Source: JAAYYM01 sp964483545
GTDB taxonomy: Bacteria; Bacillota; Clostridia; Lachnospirales; Lachnospiraceae
Assembly: GCA_964483545.1 (NCBI GenBank)
Contig: CAZACC010000028.1
Location: 1-23,754, forward strand
Length of the DNA stretch: 23,754 nt
Direction: 5' to 3'
Shown: positions 7,310-14,700 of the stretch, in pieces
How positions within the stretch are numbered: the first letter of the stretch is position 1
Layout of the letters: the number at the start of each line of letters is the position of its first letter
Notes under the pieces: generated by a model
Database searches by the model: none
What the model was told of the DNA's origin: nothing
Seen by the model: only the letters and a program-made list of their open reading frames with translations
Made by a program: the position numbers and the translations under genes

Positions 7310-7324
7310 ATTTTATGGTATGAT
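7296..7324 (+). promoter_or_regulatory. deoB promoter
   Basis: TTGTTT (7296-7301), 17-base spacer, TATGAT (7319-7324), with predicted start near 7331, about 36 bases before the deoB ATG. The -35 is imperfect. The unit probably continues through prfC and the lipoprotein gene, since the gaps are 15 and 9 bases. Confidence 0.6.
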
Positions 7325-7366
7325 AATTTACTGAGTATTTCAGAAGCATAGAAGGAGAAAGAGCCT

Positions 7367-8521
7367 ATGAATAAACGAGTTTTTTTGATTGTATTAGACA
7401 GTATGGGCATCGGTGAAATGCCAGATGCAGATGCATATGGAGATCAAGGAACCAACACATTGCTTTCCTGTTCCAAAAGTCAGTATTTCGGAGCAGCCAA
7501 TATGGGAAAGATGGGATTATTCAATATCGATGGTGTGAGCTGTGGTGAAAAGGAAGCACACCCGACTGGAGTTTATGGTAGGATGGCTGAGTGCTCCAAG
7601 GGCAAGGACACAACAATTGGACACTGGGAAATTGCTGGCATCATATCAGAGAAACCATTACCGACTTATCCGCAGGGTTTTCCGCAGGAGGTGCTGGAGG
7701 CATTCAGCAACGCTACGGGAAGAGGCGTGCTGTGCAACAAGCCTTATTCAGGTACTGAGGTAATCCAGGATTACGGGGATGAGCATGTTAGAACAGGCAA
7801 GTTAATTGTATATACTTCAGCAGACAGTGTATTCCAGATTGCTGCTCATGAAGATATCGTACCACTTGAGACATTGTACGAATATTGCAGGATGGCACGG
7901 GAGATTCTGCAGGGAGAGCATGGGGTAGGTCGTGTCATTGCCAGACCGTTTATTGGATCAGACGGAAACTATACCAGAACAACAAACAGACATGATTTTT
8001 CGTTAATTCCACCCAAAACAACAATGTTGGATGTACTTTCGGATCAGGGATATGATGTAATCGGTGTTGGTAAGATCAAAGACATTTTTGCTGGCAAAGG
8101 ACTGACAGAGTTTACCTATACAAAGGGTAATGCTGACGGAATCGACCAGACACTGCAGATTATGGATCGTGATTTTAATGGATTATGTTTTGTAAATCTG
8201 GTTGATTTTGATATGTTGTATGGACATCGCAATGATATTGACGGCTATGCAAAGGCTATTCGCCATTTTGATGATTGTCTTCCGCAGCTGCTTGAAAAGT
8301 TGAGGGAGGATGATCTGCTGATGATTACTGCTGATCATGGATGTGATCCTGGTTATACGGTATCCACTGATCATTCCAGAGAATACACCCCGTATCTGAT
8401 TTACGGTAAGAAACTGGAAGCAAAGAACATCGGAACGCGCACAACATTTTCTGATATTGCCGCAACCGTGCTGAATTATTTTGGAATCAAGGGTGACATT
8501 GCAGGGGAATCAGTATTATAA
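7367..8521 (+). CDS. deoB: Phosphopentomutase
   Basis: Interconverts ribose (or deoxyribose) 1-phosphate and 5-phosphate, joining nucleoside salvage to the pentose phosphate pathway; cytosolic, Mn-dependent, alkaline phosphatase superfamily. 384 residues. Metal and catalytic residues line up with the Bacillus cereus enzyme: D11 in VLDSMGIG, phospho-acceptor T82 in KDTTIGHWE, D153, D282 and H287 in FDMLYGHR, D323/H324 in TADHGCDP, and H336 in STDHSREYTP. AAGGAG lies 9 bases before the ATG. It stands apart from other deo genes and is followed after 15 bases by prfC. Confidence 0.97.
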   Translation: MNKRVFLIVLDSMGIGEMPDADAYGDQGTNTLLSCSKSQYFGAANMGKMGLFNIDGVSCGEKEAHPTGVYGRMAECSKGKDTTIGHWEIAGIISEKPLPTYPQGFPQEVLEAFSNATGRGVLCNKPYSGTEVIQDYGDEHVRTGKLIVYTSADSVFQIAAHEDIVPLETLYEYCRMAREILQGEHGVGRVIARPFIGSDGNYTRTTNRHDFSLIPPKTTMLDVLSDQGYDVIGVGKIKDIFAGKGLTEFTYTKGNADGIDQTLQIMDRDFNGLCFVNLVDFDMLYGHRNDIDGYAKAIRHFDDCLPQLLEKLREDDLLMITADHGCDPGYTVSTDHSREYTPYLIYGKKLEAKNIGTRTTFSDIAATVLNYFGIKGDIAGESVL

Positions 8522-8526
8522 ATTTT

Positions 8527-8532
8527 GGAGGA
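8527..8532 (+). promoter_or_regulatory. Ribosome binding site deciding the prfC start
   Basis: GGAGGA sits 4 bases before ATG 8537. An in-frame TTG at 8525 would overlap this site, so it cannot be the start. Confidence 0.8.
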
Positions 8533-8536
8533 AATT

Positions 8537-10135
8537 ATGTCAGACACTACAAATGAATCACAAATTGCAAAACGCAGGACCTTTGCCATTATATCACATC
8601 CTGATGCAGGTAAAACGACTTTGACGGAGAAGTTTTTATTATATGGTGGAGCGATTAATCTTGCGGGAAGTGTTAAAGGCAAGGCTACTGCGAAGCATGC
8701 AGTATCCGATTGGATGGAGATTGAAAAGGAGAGAGGTATTTCTGTTACGTCTTCTGTATTGCAGTTTGGATATGATGGATTTTGTATCAACATACTGGAT
8801 ACACCAGGACATCAGGATTTCTCAGAGGACACATATCGTACGTTGATGGCGGCAGACTCGGCTGTGATGGTCATCGATGCCAGCAAGGGTGTGGAGGCAC
8901 AGACACGCAAGCTGTTCAAGGTATGCGGTATGCGCGGCATACCAATTTTTACATTTATCAATAAAATGGACAGGGATGCAAATGATACATTTGAATTATT
9001 AGATGATATTGAAAAAGAACTGGGTATTGCTACGTGTCCAATGAACTGGCCGATTGGCTCTGGAAAAAGATTCAAAGGGGTATATGATCGCAAGGAAAAG
9101 TGTGTCATCACCTATGAAGACACAGAAAAAGGAACAAAAGAAGGACATACAACCAGAATACCGATTGAAGATGAAGTACAGCTGACGGCCTATATTGGAG
9201 AAGATGCTAGAAACCAGCTGACAGATGAGATGGAGTTACTCGGTGGAGCAGGCTCTGATTTTGATCTGGAACAGGTTCAGAACGGTAAATTATCCCCAGT
9301 ATTTTTTGGTTCTGCATTGACCAATTTCGGTGTCGAGATTTTTTTGCAGTATTTCCTTCAGATGACCATGCCGCCACTGCCTAGAAAGTCTAACATCGGT
9401 ATCATACATCCAGCAGAACATGATTTTTCGGCCTTTGTATTTAAAATACAGGCAAACATGAACAAGGCTCATCGCGACAGGATTGCATTTATGCGCATCT
9501 GTTCTGGTAAATTCACTGCAGGTATGGAGGTAAACCACGTACAGGGCGGTAAAGTTATGCGTTTATCACAACCGCAGCAGCTGATGGCTTCTGAGCGTAA
9601 GATGGTAGAAGAGGCTTATGCAGGAGATATCATAGGGGTATTTGATCCTGGTATTTTCTCGATAGGAGATACAATCTGTATGCCTGGGGAAAACTTTCAA
9701 TATGAAGGGATTCCGACATTTGCACCTGAGCATTTTGCGCGTGTCAGACAGATTGATACGATGAAGAGAAAGCAGTTTGTAAAAGGAGTCAATCAGATTG
9801 CACAGGAAGGTGCAATCCAGATTTTTCAGGAGCTAAGCACTGGTATGGAGGAGATTATCGTAGGCGTTGTCGGTGTGCTGCAGTTTGAGGTTCTGAAATA
9901 CCGTTTGGAAAATGAATATAATGTGGAAATTGCACTGGAAAATCTTCCATATGCATATATCAGATGGATCATGAATCGGGATATTGATGTGGATCAGATT
10001 ACAGGAACTTCTGATATGAAGAGGGTAAAGGATTTGAAAGGCAATCCGTTACTACTGTTTGTAAATGCATGGAGTGTCGGGATGACACTGGACAGAAATG
10101 AAGGATTGATTTTAGAAGAATTTGGACGAGACTAG
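8537..10135 (+). CDS. prfC: Peptide chain release factor 3 (RF3 GTPase)
   Basis: Translational GTPase that removes RF1/RF2 from the ribosome after peptide release. 532 residues, usual length. G domain motifs: P-loop SHPDAGKTT (20-28), switch I RGISVT (67-72), G3 DTPGHQDF (88-95), G4 NKMD (142-145). The RF3-type second domain and C-terminal domain follow (AFVFKIQANMN; QFEVLKYRLENEYN). The RF3-specific ATAKHAVSDWME segment separates it from EF-G, which would also be much longer. It is placed after deoB with a short gap, and its stop codon overlaps the ribosome binding site of the next gene, suggesting co-translation. Confidence 0.97.
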   Translation: MSDTTNESQIAKRRTFAIISHPDAGKTTLTEKFLLYGGAINLAGSVKGKATAKHAVSDWMEIEKERGISVTSSVLQFGYDGFCINILDTPGHQDFSEDTYRTLMAADSAVMVIDASKGVEAQTRKLFKVCGMRGIPIFTFINKMDRDANDTFELLDDIEKELGIATCPMNWPIGSGKRFKGVYDRKEKCVITYEDTEKGTKEGHTTRIPIEDEVQLTAYIGEDARNQLTDEMELLGGAGSDFDLEQVQNGKLSPVFFGSALTNFGVEIFLQYFLQMTMPPLPRKSNIGIIHPAEHDFSAFVFKIQANMNKAHRDRIAFMRICSGKFTAGMEVNHVQGGKVMRLSQPQQLMASERKMVEEAYAGDIIGVFDPGIFSIGDTICMPGENFQYEGIPTFAPEHFARVRQIDTMKRKQFVKGVNQIAQEGAIQIFQELSTGMEEIIVGVVGVLQFEVLKYRLENEYNVEIALENLPYAYIRWIMNRDIDVDQITGTSDMKRVKDLKGNPLLLFVNAWSVGMTLDRNEGLILEEFGRD

Positions 10136-10144
10136 GAAGAACGG

Positions 10145-11470
10145 ATGAAAAGAAAGAGATTACGATCTATTTTATGTATAGTAGCGGTGTCGATGATGCT
10201 CACAGGCTGTTCGCATGATTTTGCAGACTGGCTGGCAGAGCAACTATATGGGGCTCCAGCAGAGGAAACGCAGTCGGAAATGACTGCTGATGTTGAGACA
10301 ACTCCAGAACAAACACAGTCTGATGATGCAGAAATACAGACAGCGCCGTCTGACCTAGAAGAACCGTTGATTACTGTTCTGGAAGAGACAGAGGAGGCTG
10401 CTTCGGAGGATTATGAGGAGGTATCGGAGGCAGGGCTAGAAGAGACGGCTCAGTCGCAGGCTTCGTCAGATTACTATGCATACAGTATGCTGGATCAGGA
10501 TGGGCAAAGACTTTATTTAGAAATCTTAACGATCCTGCGTACAATGGGACAGGATATTACAGTATCCTCAACAGATACAGAACAGATTGACAAAGCATTT
10601 AAATGTGTATTGCTGGATCATCCTGAGATTTTTTATGTAAAAGGGTATTCCATGACAAAGCTGACCAGAGGCGGTGTATTGAGCAAAATTACTTTATCTG
10701 GTACCTATTCCATGAGTCGGAGTGAAAAAGAGGAAAAGGAAAAGCTTGCAGCAGCTGCGGCTGCGAGTATTCTTGGTCAGATACCGCAAGGTACGTCTGA
10801 GTATGATCGGGTTAAATTTTTGTATGAATATCTGGTATTACATACGGAGTATGATGTCGATTCAGAGCAGAATCAGAATATTTTAAGCGTATTGCTGAAC
10901 GGACGTAGTGTGTGTCAGGGCTATGCAAAGACTGCACAGTATCTGTTGAACCAGTCAGGTATGTTTTGCACGCTTGCGGAGGGCATTGTAAAAGGCAATG
11001 AGCCGCATGTATGGAATATCGTCAGAATCGATGGCGAGTATTATAATATGGATGTGACATGGGGCGATGCTTCCTATAATATCACAGGAGTCGATGTGTC
11101 ATCAGGAAATACAAATGTTCCTGATATTAATTATGATTATCTAAATGTACCAGATTCGATGCTCCAGTTTTCTCATTTTGTAAATTCTCAGGTCACACTG
11201 CCAGTCTGCGATTCCATAAATGCTAATTATTATGTGCGGGAGGGTATCTATTTTACGGAGTTTGATGAAAACAAACTGGCAGGACTGTTTCAGGATGCAT
11301 ATGCAAATGGAGAAACGACTGTTCAGATCAAATGTGCGGATACAATTGTATACCAAGCGTTTTATAAGTACTTGATCAAGGATGAGAAAATATTTGGGTA
11401 TCTGAATGGTGGTGGAAGCGTCAGATATGTTGAAATGAGAGAACAGAATTCAATGTTATTTTATTTATAG
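10145..11470 (+). CDS. Lipoprotein with transglutaminase-like domain
   Basis: Surface-anchored protein of 441 residues, function unknown. The signal peptide ends in a lipobox LTGC, making C22 the lipid-modified residue. A strongly acidic Glu/Thr/Ser/Ala-rich linker (about 37-108) follows, probably a spacer through the wall. A mixed domain (about 110-215) leads to a transglutaminase core (about 220-310) with an apparently intact triad: C257 in SVCQGYA, H288 in PHVWNIV and D303 in NMDVTWGD. Such domains are often thiol proteases or peptide-modifying enzymes in bacteria, so cross-linking should not be assumed. The roughly 130 residues after the core carry no domain I recognise. AGGAAG overlaps the prfC stop. 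There is no terminator before the next promoter. Confidence 0.85.
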   Translation: MKRKRLRSILCIVAVSMMLTGCSHDFADWLAEQLYGAPAEETQSEMTADVETTPEQTQSDDAEIQTAPSDLEEPLITVLEETEEAASEDYEEVSEAGLEETAQSQASSDYYAYSMLDQDGQRLYLEILTILRTMGQDITVSSTDTEQIDKAFKCVLLDHPEIFYVKGYSMTKLTRGGVLSKITLSGTYSMSRSEKEEKEKLAAAAAASILGQIPQGTSEYDRVKFLYEYLVLHTEYDVDSEQNQNILSVLLNGRSVCQGYAKTAQYLLNQSGMFCTLAEGIVKGNEPHVWNIVRIDGEYYNMDVTWGDASYNITGVDVSSGNTNVPDINYDYLNVPDSMLQFSHFVNSQVTLPVCDSINANYYVREGIYFTEFDENKLAGLFQDAYANGETTVQIKCADTIVYQAFYKYLIKDEKIFGYLNGGGSVRYVEMREQNSMLFYL

Positions 11471-11492
11471 ACTATGCAAAAACCAGTGAGTT

Positions 11493-11501
11493 TGGTATAA
11501 T
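11493..11501 (+). promoter_or_regulatory. Extended -10 promoter of the Asp23-nusB-recN operon
   Basis: TGGTATAAT (TG, one base, then perfect TATAAT at 11496-11501). The -35 at 17-base spacing is TATGCA, a weak match, consistent with an extended -10 promoter. The start would be near 11508, leaving a very short leader before the AGGAGG at 11513-11518. Confidence 0.65.
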
Positions 11502-11526
11502 GTGCAAGTATAGGAGGTAGAGAAAA

Positions 11527-11913
11527 ATGGCTAAAGAAATAGATCAATCAACAGTGACATTACAGGGAGATGCGTTTGGAGAAGTCAGGATTGCAGATGA
11601 TGTCGTTGCAAATATTGCAGCGTTGGCTGCTGTCGAGGTAGAAGGTGTAGCAGCAACAGCAGGCAACCTCACAAAGGAACTAATGAACAAGGTGGGAATG
11701 AAGACAATCGGGAAGGGTGTCAAGATAGAATTGATTGAGTCTACTGTATCTGTAGACATAACACTGATCATGGAATATGGATATAATATCCCGACTACCT
11801 GCAAGAATGTTCAGGAGAGAATCAAAGCTGCAATTGAGAATATGACAGGTTTGGATGTAGCAGATGTCAATATCCGCATTGCAGGTATTAATATGGAAAA
11901 GCGGGATCAATAA
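11527..11913 (+). CDS. yqhY: Asp23/Gls24 family envelope-stress protein (YqhY-like)
   Basis: Small protein of 128 residues with the Asp23 pattern: GEVRIADDVVANIAALAAVEVEGV near the start, then KGVKIELIESTVSVDITLIMEYG and the C-terminal TCKNVQERIKAAIENMTGLDVADVNIRI. There is no signal peptide or membrane helix, so it is cytoplasmic. Position directly before nusB matches Bacillus yqhY, which lies between accC and nusB and has been linked to control of acetyl-CoA carboxylase. No acc genes are visible here. AGGAGG lies 8 bases before the ATG. It is the first gene of the long operon and probably highly expressed given the promoter and ribosome binding site. Exact biochemical role is unknown. Confidence 0.9.
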   Translation: MAKEIDQSTVTLQGDAFGEVRIADDVVANIAALAAVEVEGVAATAGNLTKELMNKVGMKTIGKGVKIELIESTVSVDITLIMEYGYNIPTTCKNVQERIKAAIENMTGLDVADVNIRIAGINMEKRDQ

Positions 11914-11926
11914 TCAGGAGAGAATG

Positions 11927-12322
11927 ATGAGCAGAAGACAGATTCGAGAGCATATATTCAAGATGCTGTTTCGAGTGGAATTTAATACTTCGGAGGATAT
12001 GCCGGAGCAGGTTAGGTTATATATGGAGGATCTTCCTGAAATTTCAGAGAAGGACGCAGGACATATTCAGAAAAAGTATGATGCTATCATAGCCAGACTT
12101 CCTGAAATCGATCAAATAATAGAAGACAAAGCAGAGAGCTGGAACATCAGCCGTATGGGCAAGGTGGATTTGACAATTATTCGGCTTGCTGTTTATGAAA
12201 TCAAATATGATGACACCATTCCAGTGAGTGTAGCAATCAATGAAGCAGTGGAGATTGCCAAGCGCTTCGGTCAGGATGAATCCCCTTCATTCGTCAACGG
12301 AGTTCTGGCAAAAATGGCATAA
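11927..12322 (+). CDS. nusB: Transcription antitermination factor NusB
   Basis: NusB binds boxA RNA with NusE (S10) and prevents early termination, chiefly in rRNA operons. 131 residues, all-helical family, with the typical start MSRRQIREHIFKMLF and the conserved C-terminal block VAINEAVEIAKRFGQDESPSFVNGVL. The start was placed at 11927 because AGGAG at 11916-11920 is 6 bases away; an ATG at 11924 would leave 3 bases, and a longer frame back into the Asp23 gene has no family support. The stop overlaps the xseA start by one base (TAATG), a translational coupling sign. Confidence 0.95.
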   Translation: MSRRQIREHIFKMLFRVEFNTSEDMPEQVRLYMEDLPEISEKDAGHIQKKYDAIIARLPEIDQIIEDKAESWNISRMGKVDLTIIRLAVYEIKYDDTIPVSVAINEAVEIAKRFGQDESPSFVNGVLAKMA

Positions 12323-13533
12323 TGAATAATGTTTATTCTGTAGGTCAAATCAATTCTTATATCAAAAACATGTTCGCACAGGACTTTATGCTGCGGAGCA
12401 TCTATGTTAAAGGAGAGGCTTCCAATGTAAAGTACCATTCCAGCGGTCATATCTACTTTACCATGAAAGATAAAAACGGAACAATTACATGCGTTATGTT
12501 TGCCGGCAACCGTGCCGGCTTGAGATTTCAGCTGAAGGAGGGACAACAGATTGTTGTCAGCGGAAGCATAGAGGTTTATGAACGTGACGGCAAGTACCAA
12601 CTGTATGCCAGGGAAATCACGCTGGATGGGGTGGGGCAGTTATATGAACGATACGAACAGTTGAAGCGCGAACTGGAAGAGATGGGAATGTTTGCAAAGG
12701 AGTATAAACGTAACATTCCGAAGTATGCACAAAGAATCGGTATTGTGACAGCACCGACTGGTGCGGCAGTACAGGATATCATCAATATCTCAAAGAGAAG
12801 AAATCCTTATGTACAGCTGATTTTATATCCAGCACTGGTACAGGGCGAAGGAGCGGCTGAAAGTATAGTGAACGGCATCCATGCAATGGAACAGCAGGAA
12901 GTGGATGTGATCATCATAGGTCGTGGCGGTGGTTCAATAGAGGATTTGTGGGCTTTTAATGAGGAAATCGTTGCAAGGGTGATATTTGAGTGCAGTGTTC
13001 CTGTGATTTCGGCCGTAGGACATGAGACAGATACTACAATTGCAGATTATGTTGCAGACCTGAGAGCACCAACTCCATCGGCAGCAGCAGAGCTGGCGGT
13101 ATTCTCAATGACAGATTATACGCAGAAATGCTTTGACTATTATAATCTAATGAATCACAGATTTCGTACAAAGCTATCATTATATAAATCTAGACTTGAA
13201 AAGTTACAGCTTCGTGTATCCTATTTAAGCCCAAAGAGCAGGATTCAGGAGAAAAGGATGTATGCCGCAGATATGGATGCAAAGCTTCGCGAAGCGATGG
13301 AATCCACTCTGCTAAAGCAGAAACATCGGTTGGAGCTGTATATTGAGAGAATGAAGGGATTGTCCCCTTTGGATAAATTAAATCAAGGACTGACCTATGT
13401 GACCAATGCAGAGGGAAAGTCAGTATCGGATATTGATCTGGTGGAAAAGGGTCAGAAGCTGACACTGCAGATGAAAAACGGACAGATTTCAGCATTGGTG
13501 ACGGATAAAGAACGGATCAGAAGGGAGTATTAG
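12322..13533 (+). CDS. xseA: Exodeoxyribonuclease VII large subunit
   Basis: Catalytic subunit of ExoVII, which degrades single-stranded DNA from both ends into short oligonucleotides during repair. 403 residues. An N-terminal OB-fold binding domain (about 1-105, GEASNVKYHSSGHIYFTMKD) precedes the catalytic domain (about 115-310), which has RIGIVTAPTGAAVQDI, the glycine-rich GRGGGSIEDLWAFN and SAVGHETDTTIADYVADLRAPTPSAAAEL. A long helical segment follows, ending in LNQGLTYVTNAEGKSV. It begins by one-base overlap with nusB; folD, found between nusB and xseA in Bacillus, is absent here. xseB follows after 9 bases. Confidence 0.96.
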   Translation: MNNVYSVGQINSYIKNMFAQDFMLRSIYVKGEASNVKYHSSGHIYFTMKDKNGTITCVMFAGNRAGLRFQLKEGQQIVVSGSIEVYERDGKYQLYAREITLDGVGQLYERYEQLKRELEEMGMFAKEYKRNIPKYAQRIGIVTAPTGAAVQDIINISKRRNPYVQLILYPALVQGEGAAESIVNGIHAMEQQEVDVIIIGRGGGSIEDLWAFNEEIVARVIFECSVPVISAVGHETDTTIADYVADLRAPTPSAAAELAVFSMTDYTQKCFDYYNLMNHRFRTKLSLYKSRLEKLQLRVSYLSPKSRIQEKRMYAADMDAKLREAMESTLLKQKHRLELYIERMKGLSPLDKLNQGLTYVTNAEGKSVSDIDLVEKGQKLTLQMKNGQISALVTDKERIRREY

Positions 13534-13542
13534 CAGAGAGTC

Positions 13543-13779
13543 ATGGAGAATGAATCAATGAATACAGAACTGCAGAAAGAAGAGATCACGCTGGATGAAG
13601 CCTTTGGACAGGTGGAAGAGGTATTGAACAGGCTGGAGGCAGAGGATACAACGCTTGAAAACTCTTTTCAAATGTATCAAGAAGGTATGCGTCTTTTGAA
13701 AATATGCAATGATAAAATCGATCGTGTGGAGAAGCAGATTCTTGTGATGGATGAAAAGGGTGAATTGAATGAATTTTAA
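13543..13779 (+). CDS. xseB: Exodeoxyribonuclease VII small subunit
   Basis: Small coiled-coil subunit that binds the XseA helical extension. 78 residues with the family core LDEAFGQVEEVLNRLEAEDTTLENSFQMYQEGMRLLKICNDKIDRVEKQI. The start is not certain: ATG 13543 has only a weak GAGAG upstream, while ATG 13558 has GGAGA 8 bases before it; both give the same core. The 3' end overlaps the next gene by 11 bases. Confidence 0.93.
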   Translation: MENESMNTELQKEEITLDEAFGQVEEVLNRLEAEDTTLENSFQMYQEGMRLLKICNDKIDRVEKQILVMDEKGELNEF

Positions 13780-14662
13780 AGAAATAACTGCAGATAAAAC
13801 GGCACGGATAGAGACGATGCTCAGAACGTATCTTCCTGTCGAGGAGGGGTATCAGAAGACGGTTCTGGCAGCTATGAACTATAGTATTCTTGCAGGCGGC
13901 AAGAGACTGAGACCGCTGCTGATGCAGGAGACATACCGCATGCTAGATGGTACGGAACAGACGGTAGAGCCGTTTATGGCAGCACTAGAGATGATTCATA
14001 CGTACTCACTGGTGCATGATGATCTTCCGGCAATGGACAATGATGAGTACCGCAGGGGACGCAAGACAACACATATTGTATATGGTGAGGCCATGGGTGT
14101 ACTGGCAGGTGATGCATTGCTGAATTATGCATTTGAAACAGCTTTGCAGGCATATGACAAAACCTCCGATCCGACAAGGGTGACAAAGGCAATGAAGCTG
14201 TTGGCTGGAAGAGCCGGAATCTATGGTATGATTGGTGGGCAGACAGCTGATATAGAAGCAGAGCATCAGAAGATTGGCGCCAATGAAAAACACCTGTTAT
14301 ATATTCAAGAGCACAAAACAGGAGCTTTGATACAGGCGGCTATGGGAATCGGAGCAGTGCTGGCTGGTGCTGATAGTCAGGTAGTACAGGATATGGAACA
14401 GTGTGCGCTCAGCATAGGTGTAGCATTTCAGATACAGGATGATATTTTGGATTTGACCTCTACAACTGAGGTACTTGGCAAGCCAGTCGGCAGTGATGCC
14501 AAGAATGAGAAGATGACCTATGTGACCATGAAAGGTATGGAACAAGCAATAGAAGATGTAAAGAGTTATTCGAAGCAGGCAATGGATATTTTGGAAAAGT
14601 ATACAGGAGAGGATCGTTATCTGTTGGAGCTGGTGCAGTCTCTTGTTACCAGACAGCATTAA
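13769..14662 (+). CDS. ispA: Farnesyl diphosphate synthase (short-chain prenyl synthase)
   Basis: Condenses IPP with DMAPP/GPP to make the C15 (possibly C20) allylic diphosphate feeding undecaprenyl and quinone synthesis. 297 residues. First Asp-rich motif DDLPAMDND (D84, D85, D90), LAGGKRLRP upstream (substrate binding), second motif DDILD (224-228), and GKPVGSDAKNEKMTYV near the C-terminus. A tyrosine at the fifth position before the first motif is consistent with short-chain product control, but the exact length is not provable by eye. It starts inside xseB and precedes dxs, so early and later isoprenoid steps are made together. Confidence 0.94.
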   Translation: MNFKEITADKTARIETMLRTYLPVEEGYQKTVLAAMNYSILAGGKRLRPLLMQETYRMLDGTEQTVEPFMAALEMIHTYSLVHDDLPAMDNDEYRRGRKTTHIVYGEAMGVLAGDALLNYAFETALQAYDKTSDPTRVTKAMKLLAGRAGIYGMIGGQTADIEAEHQKIGANEKHLLYIQEHKTGALIQAAMGIGAVLAGADSQVVQDMEQCALSIGVAFQIQDDILDLTSTTEVLGKPVGSDAKNEKMTYVTMKGMEQAIEDVKSYSKQAMDILEKYTGEDRYLLELVQSLVTRQH

Positions 14663-14686
14663 TGATCACAGAATAAATAATCAGAT

Positions 14687-14693
14687 AAGGTGG
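14687..14693 (+). promoter_or_regulatory. Ribosome binding site bearing on the dxs start
   Basis: AAGGTGG is 1 base before ATG 14695 but 7 bases before ATG 14701, favouring the second. Confidence 0.65.
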
Positions 14694-14700
14694 TATGGAT

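Noticed and set aside
7156..7410. Minus-strand 84-codon frame covering the deoB upstream region
   Set aside because: It overlaps the deoB start and promoter, lacks a ribosome binding site, and its sequence resembles no family I know.
8525..8536. TTG start for prfC four codons upstream
   Set aside because: It would overlap the GGAGGA ribosome binding site, which is correctly spaced for ATG 8537.
11864..11926. Extended nusB start inside the Asp23 gene
   Set aside because: The extra N-terminal residues are out of family and the AGGAG at 11916-11920 points to ATG 11927.
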